Source of the DNA: Bradyrhizobium oropedii
Lineage (GTDB): Bacteria > Pseudomonadota > Alphaproteobacteria > Rhizobiales > Xanthobacteraceae
NCBI RefSeq assembly: GCF_020889685.1
Contig: NZ_JACMYO010000027.1
Span: 1-58,625 of the forward strand
DNA: 58,625 nucleotides
Reading direction: 5' to 3'
Part shown: piece after piece, positions 38,620 through 48,046 of the stretch
How positions within the stretch are numbered: the stretch's first letter is position 1
Layout of the letters: the number at the start of each line of letters is the position of its first letter
Position numbers and translations under genes: made by a program
The notes under the pieces: generated by a model
What the model saw: only the letters and a program-made list of their open reading frames with translations
What the model was told of the DNA's origin: nothing
Databases searched by the model: none

Positions 38620-40212
38620 TCACCTTGTATCGGCACCGAGGTCGAACCTGCGGGTGATTGCGATCGCGTCGAGGAAGGTCTCGTCGTGGCTGACGACCAG
38701 CAGAGCGCCGTCATAGGCGCGCAACCCGGCCTCGACCGCTTCCATGGATTCGATATCCAGATGGTTGGTCGGTTCGTCGAGGATCAGGAGCGGCGGCGGC
38801 CGCACGCCACCCAGAACGCAGGCGAGGCCGGCGCGGAGCAACTGGCCGCCGCTGAGGCTCGCGACGGTTTGCAGCGCTGCATCGGCGCGAAACATGAAGC
38901 GCGCCAGCGCGGCGCGACAGGCGTTCTCGCCGGCATCCGGATTGATGCGCCGGAAATTATCCAGGATGGAGGCCGAGGCATCGAGCAGGCTGACTGCCTG
39001 ATCGAACATCGCAAAGCGGGTCATCACCTCGACGCTACCGCGCGCCGCGGTCAAGCCGCCGCTGACGAGCTTGAGCAGTGTCGTCTTGCCGGCGCCATTG
39101 GCGCCTGTGATCGCAACACGCTCCGGGCCCGAAATGGAGAAGGTGAGATCACGCAGGATCGGCGCGTCCGCGGTGTAGCCGACATCGGCGGCCTCGATCC
39201 GCAGCACCATCCTGCTCGCCGGCAGATGTATCGACGGCAATTGCACCGAGAATGGTTGCAGCACCTCGATGCGCTGGCGCGCCGTGGTGGCCAATTCGAG
39301 CGCTTGGGTCCGCCGCCGCTCGGCGAGCCGGGCCTTCTCGCCGCCGGTGTCCTCGCTGCGATCCCTGCGCAGCCCGGCGGCGATGCGCGGCATGTCGCCC
39401 TTGGCGCTTTTCTTCGCGCCGGCGCCATCCTTGCGCGCTTGCCGTTCGGTCGTTTGCCTCGCCTTGCGGTCGATCTCGGCGACGCGCTTCTCGGCATCGG
39501 CCAGATCGTGGCGCGCCGCCGAAAGCTCGATGGCCTTGCGCGCACGATACTGGCTCCAATTGCCGCCATAGCGCCGCGCGTCCAGCGAGGTCAGTTCGAC
39601 GATCGCATCCATGGCCTCGAGCAGCTCGCGGTCGTGGCTGACGATGATCGCGCCATGCCGCCAGTCCGCGAGCAGGTCGATCACCGCCTTGCGTCCGGCG
39701 CGGTCGAGATTGTTGGTGGGCTCGTCCAGCAGCAGAAAATCAGGCTGTGCGAAGGTGAGGGCCGCAAGGCGCGCCCTGGTGGCCTGCCCGCCGGACAGCA
39801 TCGCCAGCGGCGCGTCGAGCACGTCGTTCAGTCCGACGCGCGCGAGCGCGGCCGCGATGCGCGTATCGAGCGTCCAGTCGACATCCGCAAGCTCCTCAGT
39901 GGTCGCAAGGCCCTGTTCGGCACGGCGCAGTGCGGCCAACGTGTGGCGCGCATCGAAGAGGTCGATGACGCATTCGTCCGGCGCCACCTGAACCGTCTGA
40001 TGCAGCATCCCGATCCGTCCCTGAACCGTGACCGCGCCGGATTGCGGCGTGCGCCGGCCTGCGATCAGGTCGAGCAGCGTCGTCTTGCCGACGCCGTTGC
40101 GGCCGACAAGGCCGATGCGTTCGGGTGTGAAATTGAGGTCGATATTGGAAAGGAGAACCCGACCGTCAGGCGCGGAAAGGGTCAGATTGGACAGCGCGAT
40201 CGATGCTGGCAT
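38620..40212 (-). CDS. ABC-F family ATPase
   Basis: This 530-residue soluble protein has two ABC ATPase domains and no membrane segments. Domain 1 has GRNGVGKTT, LSGGQATR and LLLDEPTNNLD. The linker at about 215-300 is rich in Arg/Lys/Ala. Domain 2 has GANGAGKTT, LSGGQLLR and LLILDEPTNHLD. ABC-F proteins act on ribosomes as translation factors or antibiotic-protection proteins; which applies here is unclear. The ATG at 40212 (MPASIALSNLTLSAPDG) is preferred over a TTG six codons upstream. Confidence 0.92.
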   Translation of the reverse strand: MPASIALSNLTLSAPDGRVLLSNIDLNFTPERIGLVGRNGVGKTTLLDLIAGRRTPQSGAVTVQGRIGMLHQTVQVAPDECVIDLFDARHTLAALRRAEQGLATTEELADVDWTLDTRIAAALARVGLNDVLDAPLAMLSGGQATRARLAALTFAQPDFLLLDEPTNNLDRAGRKAVIDLLADWRHGAIIVSHDRELLEAMDAIVELTSLDARRYGGNWSQYRARKAIELSAARHDLADAEKRVAEIDRKARQTTERQARKDGAGAKKSAKGDMPRIAAGLRRDRSEDTGGEKARLAERRRTQALELATTARQRIEVLQPFSVQLPSIHLPASRMVLRIEAADVGYTADAPILRDLTFSISGPERVAITGANGAGKTTLLKLVSGGLTAARGSVEVMTRFAMFDQAVSLLDASASILDNFRRINPDAGENACRAALARFMFRADAALQTVASLSGGQLLRAGLACVLGGVRPPPLLILDEPTNHLDIESMEAVEAGLRAYDGALLVVSHDETFLDAIAITRRFDLGADTR

Positions 40213-40344
40213 GGATATCCCCGTGGGCAAGGCTGATAGGCATTGCTGTCAGGGTGAAATCCATGGTCGTCGGCATCCTCAGGCGTTGATGATTGAATTG
40301 ATGTATTGGCCTAATGCGCCGGGATCAAGGCGCGAAGCCAAACG

Positions 40345-41664
40345 TCAGGCCGCTTCGGCGAAGGTCCAGCGGTCGGGATCGGCCAAGTGGCCGATCAGGG
40401 CGAGACCGTAGGCGATCGATTCGAACTGATCCGCCGAGGTAAGCCGCGCTTCGCCAAAACGCTCGGCAAACAGGCGCTGCACCGCCGGCACGAACGAAGT
40501 GCCGCCGGTCAGGAACACCTTCTCGACGTCGCGTGCGGTGATGCCGGATTTCGCCAGCGCCTCGTCGACGGTCGCGCCCAGCCGCTCGATGTCGTCGGCG
40601 ATCCAGGATTCGAAATCGTCGCGCGTCACGGTCGCGCCGATATCGATGCCTTGGCGGGCAAAGCGGAACTCGACGCGATCGTTGCTCGACAGCGCGACCT
40701 TGGTGTCGGACACGGCGCGGTAGAGCGCGAAGCCGAGATCATGGTCGACGATGGTGATGAAATCGTTCAGCGGTGCCGGGTCAATCGCGGTGCGCGCGAG
40801 CTGCTGCAATTCGCGCAGGTCGCCATTGCCCCTCATCATCGCGAGCTGATGCCAGCGGGCAAGGCTCGAATAATAGTGATTGGGGATCGGCAGCACCTTG
40901 TCGAACGAGCGGTAATTGGTGCCCTTGCCGAGCCGCGGCGAGACGATGTGGTCGACGATGCGGTAGTCGAAGGTGTCGCCGGCGATGCCGATGCCGGCAT
41001 GTCCCAGCGGCTCGGCGCGCAGCACGCCGCCCTTGCGCGAGAAGCGCATCACTGAGAAGTCGCTGGTGCCGCCGCCGAAATCGGCGACCAGCACCGTGGC
41101 GTCGTGGTCGAGGCTGCGTGCAAAGGAGAACGCCGCGCCGACCGGCTCATAGACATAGCGCGCATGGCCGGCGCCGAGCCGCTCGAACGCGGCCCGGTAG
41201 CGCTGCATCGCGAGCTCGTCATTGGGATTGCCGCCGGCAAACTTCACCGGGCGGCCGACCATGATGGTCGGTGCGCCCAAATCGAAGCCTTCGCCGGCGT
41301 GGCGCGTCAGCGTGCGCAGGAACGCCGCCAGCAGATCCTCGAACTTGTAGCGCTGCCGGAAGATCTGGGTGGTGTTGAAGGCCGAGCTCGCTGCAAACGT
41401 CTTGAACGACTGGATGAAGCGATGGATCGTCCGCCCCTCGAGGAACTGCTCGATCGCCCACGGACCACCCTCGGCGTGCGGATGCAGGCCGGCGCCGGGC
41501 CGTTCCTCCCAGAAGCACAGCGCAGACACATAGACGCTATGCGTGCGGCCGCCATGGTCGAAGCGAACAGCCTCGACGCGGCCGTCGCCGTCGGACAGCG
41601 CGACAACGGTGTTGCTGGTGCCAAAATCGACGCCAATCGAGACGGCGGGCGGGGCGCTCGACAT
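40345..41664 (-). CDS. Hsp70-type ATPase (YegD-like), nucleotide-binding domain only
   Basis: This 439-residue protein has the actin/Hsp70 fold: phosphate-1 GVDFGTSNTVVAL, phosphate-2 VADFGGGTSDFSV, and the adenosine motif FLTGGTSFVPAVQ near the C-terminus. It ends after SIAYGLALIGHLADPDRW, so the substrate-binding domain and lid of DnaK are missing. That is the layout of YegD-type proteins, whose role is unknown. The ATG at 41664 is preferred over the frame opening at 41727. It lies between gcd and the ABC-F gene on the same strand. Confidence 0.88.
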   Translation of the reverse strand: MSSAPPAVSIGVDFGTSNTVVALSDGDGRVEAVRFDHGGRTHSVYVSALCFWEERPGAGLHPHAEGGPWAIEQFLEGRTIHRFIQSFKTFAASSAFNTTQIFRQRYKFEDLLAAFLRTLTRHAGEGFDLGAPTIMVGRPVKFAGGNPNDELAMQRYRAAFERLGAGHARYVYEPVGAAFSFARSLDHDATVLVADFGGGTSDFSVMRFSRKGGVLRAEPLGHAGIGIAGDTFDYRIVDHIVSPRLGKGTNYRSFDKVLPIPNHYYSSLARWHQLAMMRGNGDLRELQQLARTAIDPAPLNDFITIVDHDLGFALYRAVSDTKVALSSNDRVEFRFARQGIDIGATVTRDDFESWIADDIERLGATVDEALAKSGITARDVEKVFLTGGTSFVPAVQRLFAERFGEARLTSADQFESIAYGLALIGHLADPDRWTFAEAA

Positions 41665-41783
41665 GTCATGCTCGGAATATGATGTGAAAGGGGGCGGACC
41701 TTTAGCGGCTTTGGCCTGACTTGCCAACCCTTACTGAGGTCGCGGAACCCATTTCGAGCACGATGTCTCATCACCACCGCGTC

Positions 41784-41815
41784 ATCCGGAATGCGACGCT
41801 TGCCGCATTCCGGAT
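41784..41815 (-). terminator. Hairpin after gcd
   Basis: ATCCGGAATGCG (41784-41795) and CGCATTCCGGAT (41804-41815) form a perfect 12-bp stem with an 8-base loop, 4 bases beyond the gcd stop. There is no T-run. It probably marks the 3' end of the gcd mRNA. Confidence 0.6.
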
Positions 41816-41819
41816 CGGC

Positions 41820-44195
41820 TTAGTCCTTCAATGCGTAGGCGATGACGTAGTCGCCGCGCTTGGTGCCGAACGAGCCGTGGCCGCCGGCGGCAGTGACGAC
41901 ATATTGCTTGCCGTCGACCTCGTAGCTCATCGGTGTCGATTGGGCGCCGGCGGGCAGGCGATCTTCCCAGATCACCTTGCCGTCGCGCACGTCGTAGGCC
42001 CGGATCGTGTACTCATAGGTCCCGGTGTAGAACGCGACGCCGCCAGCGGTGGTGATCGGCCCGCCCAGCATCGGCACACCCATCTTGAAGGGCAGCGGCA
42101 GCGGCGTGGTGTCCCGGATGGTACCGTTGGGATGCTGCCAGACGATCTTCATCGTCCTGAGATCGATCGCGGCCATCGAGCCCCATGGCGGCCGGTAGCA
42201 CGGCACGGAGAGCGGCGAGAGGAAGCTCGAAATATCCACGCCGAACGGCGTGCCGTACATCGGCTGCGTCCCGACCTCGCTGCCGACCGGCTTCTCGGCG
42301 GTCGGCGCCGGAGGATTCTGCGGGCCGCGCGGAATGAGCCTGGAGGCGAACGGCAACGACATCGGATTGGCGATGGCGATCTGCCTAACAGGATCGATGG
42401 CGATGCCGCCCCACTCGAACATGCCGAGATTGCCGGGGAAGACCAGCGTGCCCTGCAACGACGGCGGCGTGAACGTGCCCTCGTAGCGCAGCCGGTGGAA
42501 CATGATCCGGCACAGCAGCTGGTCGAAGATCGTGCCGCCCCACATGTCGGCGCCGGTCAGCTTCGCCTCGGGCCGGAATGTCAGTTCTGAAAACGGCTGC
42601 GTCGGCGCAGAGCGGTCGCCGGGCGCGGGTCCTTGCGGCACCGGACGTTCCGGCGCCGGCACGATCAATTCGCCGGTCCTGCGGTCGAGCACGAAGATGT
42701 TGCCGACCTTGGTCGGCTGGATGATCGCGGGCACGATACCCTTGGCCGTCGTGACATCGACCAGGCTAGGCTGCGAGGGAACGTCCATGTCCCAGAGATC
42801 GTGATGCACGGTCTGGTACGACCAGGCGCGCTTGCCGGTGTCGACGTCAAGCGCGACGATCGAGCTGGAATAGCGCTCGACCAGCGCATCGCGATTGCCG
42901 CCCCAGATGTCAGGGCCATTGTTGCCGGTCGGGATGTAGACCAGATTCAATTTCGGATCGAACGAGGCGGTGATCCAGGAGTTCGGCGAGCCGTTGGTGT
43001 AATGCCGTGTCGGTGACGGCAGCGCGTTCTCGTCGGCGGCGGCGGAGTCCCAGGCCCAGACCAGTTTGCCGGTGAAGACATCGAAGCCGCGGATCACGCC
43101 GGACGGCACCTCGACCGCATAATTGTCGATCACCGCGGCAGCAACGACCAGGATCCTGTCACTGACGACTGGCGGCGACGTCGGTTCGAAGAAGCCCGCC
43201 GTCTTGATGCCCATCCCTTGTTGCAGGTCGAGGATGCCGTGGTCGGCAAAACTCTCGCACGGCTTGCCGCTGTCGGCATCGAGCGCGATCATGCGGCCGT
43301 CATTGACCGGCAGGAAGATCCGCCGCGGGCATTCGGGCGGCGCCGGATTGCCGCCAGAGTCGACGGCGCCTGGTGCGGTCTCGTGATAGGAGACCCCGCG
43401 GCAGGTCATGTGCTGGAACGTCTTGTTGTGCACGAGCTTGGGGTCGTATCGCCAGCGCTCGGTGCCGGTCTTGGCGTCGAGCGCAAACAGCACCTGATGC
43501 TGCGAACACAGATAGAGGGTGTCGCGCACCTTGATCGGAGTGACCTCGAACGTGGTCTCGCCGGAATCCTCCGGTGTCTTCACGTCGCCGGTGCGGAAGG
43601 TCCAGGCGACCTTGAGCTTGCCGACATTGTCGGGCGTGATCTGCTTCAACGGCGAATAACGTTGCCCGAACTGCGTGCGACCGTATGCGCGCCAATCGCC
43701 ATCCGGCTGCGGGTCAGCTTCGCTTTGCTGCACGGCCGCGCCGGCTTCGGCAATCGTGCCATTGATGTCGTGATAGCTCGTCAGCAGCCCGGCCACGAGC
43801 ACGACTGCGGCCGCCATCACGCCGATCCAAAGCGGCGCCGTCGCGCGCGCGTAGGATACCGGCGCATCTCGCACCAGGCCGCGAACGATCACCGGCGTCA
43901 AAAGCCAGAGCGCCATCGGGAAGATGACATCGCCACGCGCCGCGAGCGGCCACCAGTCGAATTTCACTTCGTAGACGGCCCATGCCAGCGTGCCGACCAG
44001 CACGATCGCAAACAGCCAGAGCGCCTGACGGCGCTGCGCCAGCAACAGCGCAGCCGTGGCGAGAATGCCGATGCCGATGACAATGTAGATGATCGATCCA
44101 CCCAGCGCGGCGAGCCAGATGCCGCCGCCTGCGAGGATCAGGCCGATCAAGGCGTAGACAATACCCGTGATGAAGACGGCGCTGGATCGCTGCAT
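41820..44195 (-). CDS. gcd: Membrane-bound PQQ-dependent dehydrogenase, glucose type
   Basis: This quinoprotein oxidises aldoses such as glucose in the periplasm and passes electrons to ubiquinone. It needs the cofactor PQQ. The 791-residue protein starts with about five membrane helices (VFITGIVYALIGLILAGGGIWLA through ALWLLTPVIVRGLV and IGVMAAAVVLVAGLL). The large beta-propeller follows, with DWRAYGRTQFGQRYSPLKQI, TWTF-type tryptophan-docking repeats (KVAWTFRTGD), HQVLFALDAKTGTERW and the C-terminal VTAAGGHGSFGTKRGDYVIAYAL. The ATG at 44195 is chosen before the first helix. No pqq genes are in the window. Confidence 0.9.
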   Translation of the reverse strand: MQRSSAVFITGIVYALIGLILAGGGIWLAALGGSIIYIVIGIGILATAALLLAQRRQALWLFAIVLVGTLAWAVYEVKFDWWPLAARGDVIFPMALWLLTPVIVRGLVRDAPVSYARATAPLWIGVMAAAVVLVAGLLTSYHDINGTIAEAGAAVQQSEADPQPDGDWRAYGRTQFGQRYSPLKQITPDNVGKLKVAWTFRTGDVKTPEDSGETTFEVTPIKVRDTLYLCSQHQVLFALDAKTGTERWRYDPKLVHNKTFQHMTCRGVSYHETAPGAVDSGGNPAPPECPRRIFLPVNDGRMIALDADSGKPCESFADHGILDLQQGMGIKTAGFFEPTSPPVVSDRILVVAAAVIDNYAVEVPSGVIRGFDVFTGKLVWAWDSAAADENALPSPTRHYTNGSPNSWITASFDPKLNLVYIPTGNNGPDIWGGNRDALVERYSSSIVALDVDTGKRAWSYQTVHHDLWDMDVPSQPSLVDVTTAKGIVPAIIQPTKVGNIFVLDRRTGELIVPAPERPVPQGPAPGDRSAPTQPFSELTFRPEAKLTGADMWGGTIFDQLLCRIMFHRLRYEGTFTPPSLQGTLVFPGNLGMFEWGGIAIDPVRQIAIANPMSLPFASRLIPRGPQNPPAPTAEKPVGSEVGTQPMYGTPFGVDISSFLSPLSVPCYRPPWGSMAAIDLRTMKIVWQHPNGTIRDTTPLPLPFKMGVPMLGGPITTAGGVAFYTGTYEYTIRAYDVRDGKVIWEDRLPAGAQSTPMSYEVDGKQYVVTAAGGHGSFGTKRGDYVIAYALKD

Positions 44196-44534
44196 GGCTG
44201 CACCAGTGCGGAAGAGGCACCGGGCTTGTCCCGCGCAAGCGCAACAGACCGCGTCCGCTTTCAAGAACTGTGGTTCAATCAACAGTAACTTGCAACCGGG
44301 AACTGCGACGTTGATACAACACAAGCGTGTAAAGTTGCGATATTGGTTCCTGCCGAAGCAAGGTCATTCAAGGTGCGCGCACCTTGTTCAACAAGGAGCA
44401 ACGCGGCACTGACGCAAAGGTGACGGGTCTTCATCGCATTTTGAATCGACGCGCACTTCCAGTTCTGTGCAGGCGCTGCTCTATAGCGTTCGACAGGTCT
44501 CATCGGCGGAAGCCGGCTGGCAGGAGAAGCGACC

Positions 44535-45284
44535 ATGACACTGAATCCGACGGCCCGGAATTATAGCGTCGCTGTGGCCGCCTACGAGGCGGGCCGACCC
44601 AACTACCCCGCGGAGATCGTCGCCGCGCTGCCGCTGCAAGCCGCGCGCTGCGTTGTTGATCTCGGGGCGGGAACAGGCAAGTTCACCCGCCTGCTGCTTC
44701 AGCATCTCCCCACCACCGCGCGGCTGGTCGCGGTCGAGCCGGTTGCGGAGATGTCGGCCAAGCTGGCCAAGGAAGCGAGGGTGGAGGTCATCAACACGCG
44801 CGCCGATGCGATCGATCTCGAAACCGGCAGCGTCGATCTCGTCACTTGCGCCCAGGCGTTCCACTGGTTCGATAATGAGGCGTCGGTCGCCGAGATCGTG
44901 CGCCTCCTGCGGCCCGGCGGGACGCTGGCGCTGGTCTGGAACAACCGGGATGATCGTGCGCCATGGGTCGACGCATTGTCGGTCATGATCGAAGGCTACG
45001 CCGGAGATACGCCCCGGCAACGCTCGGGGCACTGGCGCTGGATCCTGAAGGACCCCCGCTTCGCGATCGAGAAGGAAATCGTGCAGGACCATCCGCACCG
45101 GATGCCGCGCCAGGGCGTCTATGAACGTGTTGTGTCGACGAGCTATGTTGCCAATCTTCCCGATGCCGAAAAGGCGGTGCTTCGCGACAAGACCGACGCC
45201 ATCCTGCGTGAGGCCGGTCTCGGCGATGCCGACGACGTGGTGTTTCCCTATGTCACGCAGCTGTTCTTGCTGAAGCGGACCTAG
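44535..45284 (+). CDS. Class I SAM-dependent methyltransferase
   Basis: This 249-residue protein has the Rossmann methyltransferase motif I VVDLGAGTGKFT. LVAVEPVAEM is the acidic end of strand 2, VDLVTCAQAFHWFD is motif IV, and LLRPGGTLALVW is post-motif III. The FHWF and LRPGG blocks are typical of the YcgJ/Methyltransf_11 group acting on small molecules. The substrate is unknown. The ATG at 44535 follows AGGAGA. It is convergent with the AHSA1-like gene, six bases from its stop. Confidence 0.85.
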   Translation: MTLNPTARNYSVAVAAYEAGRPNYPAEIVAALPLQAARCVVDLGAGTGKFTRLLLQHLPTTARLVAVEPVAEMSAKLAKEARVEVINTRADAIDLETGSVDLVTCAQAFHWFDNEASVAEIVRLLRPGGTLALVWNNRDDRAPWVDALSVMIEGYAGDTPRQRSGHWRWILKDPRFAIEKEIVQDHPHRMPRQGVYERVVSTSYVANLPDAEKAVLRDKTDAILREAGLGDADDVVFPYVTQLFLLKRT

Positions 45285-45290
45285 ACCAAG

Positions 45291-45779
45291 CTATTGCGCG
45301 ATGTGTCCTTGCTCGACGACCTGCTTGAGCCGCGGCAGCGTCATGCGCCAGTAGAACGCGACATGCTTTGCGCCGGAGTCCGAGCCGATCTCCCATCCGT
45401 TGCCGCGGCGGATCGGTGACGGCGGCACCTGCTGGGTGACCGTCAGCACCGTCTCGCCGCCGTCGGCCGCGAGCGTCAGCGTGATCGTCGCATAGGATTG
45501 CGGAACGTCCGGCAGGCCAGAGACCTGCGACCAATAGGAGTATGCAAGCCGCATTGGCGGCTCGACATGGAGGACGCGGCCCTTGTCGCGATAGCGCTTC
45601 GCGCCGATCTCCGCCTCGATCTCGATCGCTGCGCCGATCTGCCAGTCGGTCGTGAAATGCGCGTTGCGCCACGTCTCGCCCGCCTTGGGATCCAAGATCG
45701 CGTTCCACACTTGCGTCGGCTGTGCAGCGATGCGGATCGATTCGGTGACGGCCTGGAATGCCGAGGTTTCGTTCGTCAT
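45291..45779 (-). CDS. AHSA1-like SRPBCC domain protein
   Basis: This 162-residue protein of the START/SRPBCC fold is of the Hsp90-activator-homologue type. It has SIRIAAQPTQVWNAILDPKAGETW, IEIEAEIGAKRYRDKGRVLHVEPPMRLAYSYW and the C-terminal helix KHVAFYWRMTLPRLKQVVE. These proteins bind hydrophobic ligands; no enzymatic role is known. The ATG at 45779 is chosen as the start of the conserved domain. It lies seven bases downstream of the LysR gene, so the two are probably one transcript. Confidence 0.83.
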   Translation of the reverse strand: MTNETSAFQAVTESIRIAAQPTQVWNAILDPKAGETWRNAHFTTDWQIGAAIEIEAEIGAKRYRDKGRVLHVEPPMRLAYSYWSQVSGLPDVPQSYATITLTLAADGGETVLTVTQQVPPSPIRRGNGWEIGSDSGAKHVAFYWRMTLPRLKQVVEQGHIAQ

Positions 45780-45786
45780 CGCATAA

Positions 45787-46743
45787 TCACTTGTCGCCCA
45801 CGATCTTCCATTTCCCATCCGCGCCACGCCGCAGCGCCGGATCGCCGATGCGGATGTGTTGTGCCAGGAAATCGATGAAGGCGCGCACCCGGGCCGGCAG
45901 CGGACCGGCATGCCCGACATAGACCGCGTGGATGTCCTCGCGGTCGCCGGGATTGAGGTTTTGCAGCACCGGCACCAGACGGCCGGCTTCGATGTCGGGA
46001 CCGATGTGGAACAGCGCCAGCCGGGCGACGCCGATGCCGCCGAGCGTGAGCTGGCGCGCGGTCTCGCCGTCGCTGGCGCGGGCGACCGGCGGCGGCAACG
46101 CTTCCTCGATCTTTTCGGCGCGGCGAAACGGCCAGCCGCGGATGCTGCGCGGAAAGGTCCAGCCGATGCCGCGATGGGCGGCGAGGTCGGCCGGCGTCTT
46201 CGGCGTGCCGAAGCGCGCGAGGTAAGACGGTGCGGCGACCACCGCCATGCGGCTCGTGCCGAGCTTGCGCGCGATCAGCCGCGAGGCGCCGAGTGGGCCG
46301 GCGCGGATCGCGACGTCGGCACGCGCCTGCATCAAATCGACCAGCGTGTCGGTCAGCACGATGTCGAGCGTGATGTCGGGATGCTCGCGCATGAAGCGCG
46401 GCAGCAGCGGCATTACATGCAGCATGCCGAACGGGATGTTGCTGTTCACGGTGAGATGGCCGCGCGGCACGCATGAAGCGGCCTCGCGTTCGGCCTCGTC
46501 GATATCGGCGAGGATGCGCTGGGCGCGCTGGTAGAAGGCCTGGCCTTCCTCCGTCAGTTGCAGCTTGCGGGTGGTGCGGTTGACCAGCCGCGTGCCGAGC
46601 CGGGTCTCGAGCCGGGACACCAGCTTGCTGACGCCGGATGGTGTCTGGCGCAGGCTGTTGGCGGCAGCGGTGAAGCCGCCGAGATCGACGACGCGGACGA
46701 ACACGTCCATCTCGCCGGAGCGGTTGGTATCTGTGCGGGACAT
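45787..46743 (-). CDS. LysR family transcriptional regulator
   Basis: This 318-residue regulator has an N-terminal winged helix-turn-helix (EMDVFVRVVDLGGFTAAANSLRQTPSGVSKLVSRLETRLGTRLVNRTTRKLQLT) and a LysR substrate-binding domain from about residue 95. It belongs to the CrgA-like group by the RTTRKLQLTEEG start. It is divergent from the MFS exporter gene, with about 100 bases between, and probably controls it and the following aldo/keto reductase. Confidence 0.9.
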   Translation of the reverse strand: MSRTDTNRSGEMDVFVRVVDLGGFTAAANSLRQTPSGVSKLVSRLETRLGTRLVNRTTRKLQLTEEGQAFYQRAQRILADIDEAEREAASCVPRGHLTVNSNIPFGMLHVMPLLPRFMREHPDITLDIVLTDTLVDLMQARADVAIRAGPLGASRLIARKLGTSRMAVVAAPSYLARFGTPKTPADLAAHRGIGWTFPRSIRGWPFRRAEKIEEALPPPVARASDGETARQLTLGGIGVARLALFHIGPDIEAGRLVPVLQNLNPGDREDIHAVYVGHAGPLPARVRAFIDFLAQHIRIGDPALRRGADGKWKIVGDK

Positions 46744-46841
46744 CTTGAATTCAAGTCACAAATGATTGGATTGCGGCCATTCTAATCCTTCCTCGCCCGG
46801 ACCGCTATCTCGCATTGCGGAATCCTCACCCGGAGCGACAC

Positions 46842-48023
46842 ATGCCTGCTGCAGTCCTTGCCTTGACCGCCGGTGCCTTTGGCATCGGCACCACCGAATT
46901 CCTCATCATGGGGCTGTTGCTGCAGGTCGCCGCCGACATGCATGTGTCGGTTTCCGCGGCGGGGCTTTTGATCTCCGGCTATGCGCTCGGCGTGTTCGTC
47001 GGTGCGCCGATCCTGACGCTCGGGACGCGGCGGATGCCGCGCAAGGCGGTGCTGCTGGCGCTGATGGCCATTTTCACACTCGGCAACGCCGCCTGCGCGC
47101 TGGCGCCGAACTACGAGCGGTTGATGGCGGCGCGCATCCTCACGTCGCTGGCGCACGGCACCTTCTTCGGCGTCGGTTCGGTGGTGGCGACCAGCCTCGT
47201 CCCTGAGGACAAGAAAGCATCGGCGATCGCCACGATGTTCATCGGCCTCACGGTCGCGACCCTGCTCGGCGTGCCCTTCGGCGCCTGGTTCGGCCTGATG
47301 CTCGGCTGGCGCGCGGCGTTCTGGGCGGTGGCTGCGATCGGCGTGGCCGCGTTCATCGTGCTGGCGGTGCTGGTCCCCGGTCATGTCGGCGCCAACGACA
47401 AGCCCGCGCCGCTGCGCGAGGAGCTCGCCGTGCTCGGCCGCCCGCAGGTCCTGCTCGGGCTTGCCATGACGGTGTTCGGCTTCGGCGGGCTGTTCGCGGT
47501 CTTCACCTATGTGCAGCCGATCCTGACCAGGCTGACCGGATTCTCCGACGCCGCGGTGTCGCCGATCCTCTTGGTGTTCGGTGCTGGCCTTGCGATCGGC
47601 AATGTCGCCGGCGGCCGGCTCGCCGACAAGGGACTCGCGCGGGCATTGCTGGTGTCGCTCGGCGGCCTTGCCGTCGTCCTTGTCGCTCTGGCCGCGGTGG
47701 TCTCGATCAAGGCGTTGGCGGTCGCGCTGCTGTTCGTGCTCGGCATCGCGTCGTTTGCAACCGTCGCCCCGCTGCAGCTTCGCGTGCTCGAAGCCGCCGG
47801 CGTGGAAGGGCGGACGCTGGCCTCCAGCCTGAACATCGCGGCGTTCAATCTCGGCAACGCGCTCGGCGCCTGGGCCGGTGGCGTCACCATCGATCGCGGC
47901 CTTGGCCTCGGCGCGCTGCCGCTGGTGGCCGCAATCATCACCGCGGTCGGGCTGTTGCTCGCGCTGTGGAGCCTGCGCCTCGACCGGCCGGTCGCGCTCG
48001 CCTCGCAATGCCCGGCCGAGTGA
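46842..48023 (+). CDS. MFS transporter, drug/sugar efflux type
   Basis: This 393-residue protein has 12 hydrophobic helices. The conserved start is AVLALTAGAFGIGTTEFLIMGLL. The loop 2-3 motif region is LGTRRMPRKAVLL and motif C-like ALVVALAHGTFFGVGSVVA is near helix 5. It resembles AraJ/PbuE/YdhP-type exporters of the DHA1 family. The ATG at 46842 has a CGGAGCG ribosome-binding site. The aldo/keto reductase follows after 23 bases, so the two form an operon under the divergent LysR regulator. Confidence 0.9.
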   Translation: MPAAVLALTAGAFGIGTTEFLIMGLLLQVAADMHVSVSAAGLLISGYALGVFVGAPILTLGTRRMPRKAVLLALMAIFTLGNAACALAPNYERLMAARILTSLAHGTFFGVGSVVATSLVPEDKKASAIATMFIGLTVATLLGVPFGAWFGLMLGWRAAFWAVAAIGVAAFIVLAVLVPGHVGANDKPAPLREELAVLGRPQVLLGLAMTVFGFGGLFAVFTYVQPILTRLTGFSDAAVSPILLVFGAGLAIGNVAGGRLADKGLARALLVSLGGLAVVLVALAAVVSIKALAVALLFVLGIASFATVAPLQLRVLEAAGVEGRTLASSLNIAAFNLGNALGAWAGGVTIDRGLGLGALPLVAAIITAVGLLLALWSLRLDRPVALASQCPAE

Positions 48024-48046
48024 ACGACATCAAAAGGAGTTTCGTC

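Noticed and set aside
32519..38620. tRNA-Ser as an integration site for an island covering 33-38 kb
   Set aside because: I looked for a second copy of the tRNA 3' end (GGTTCGAATCCCCC) downstream and saw none, and there is no integrase gene. Acquisition at this tRNA is not supported.
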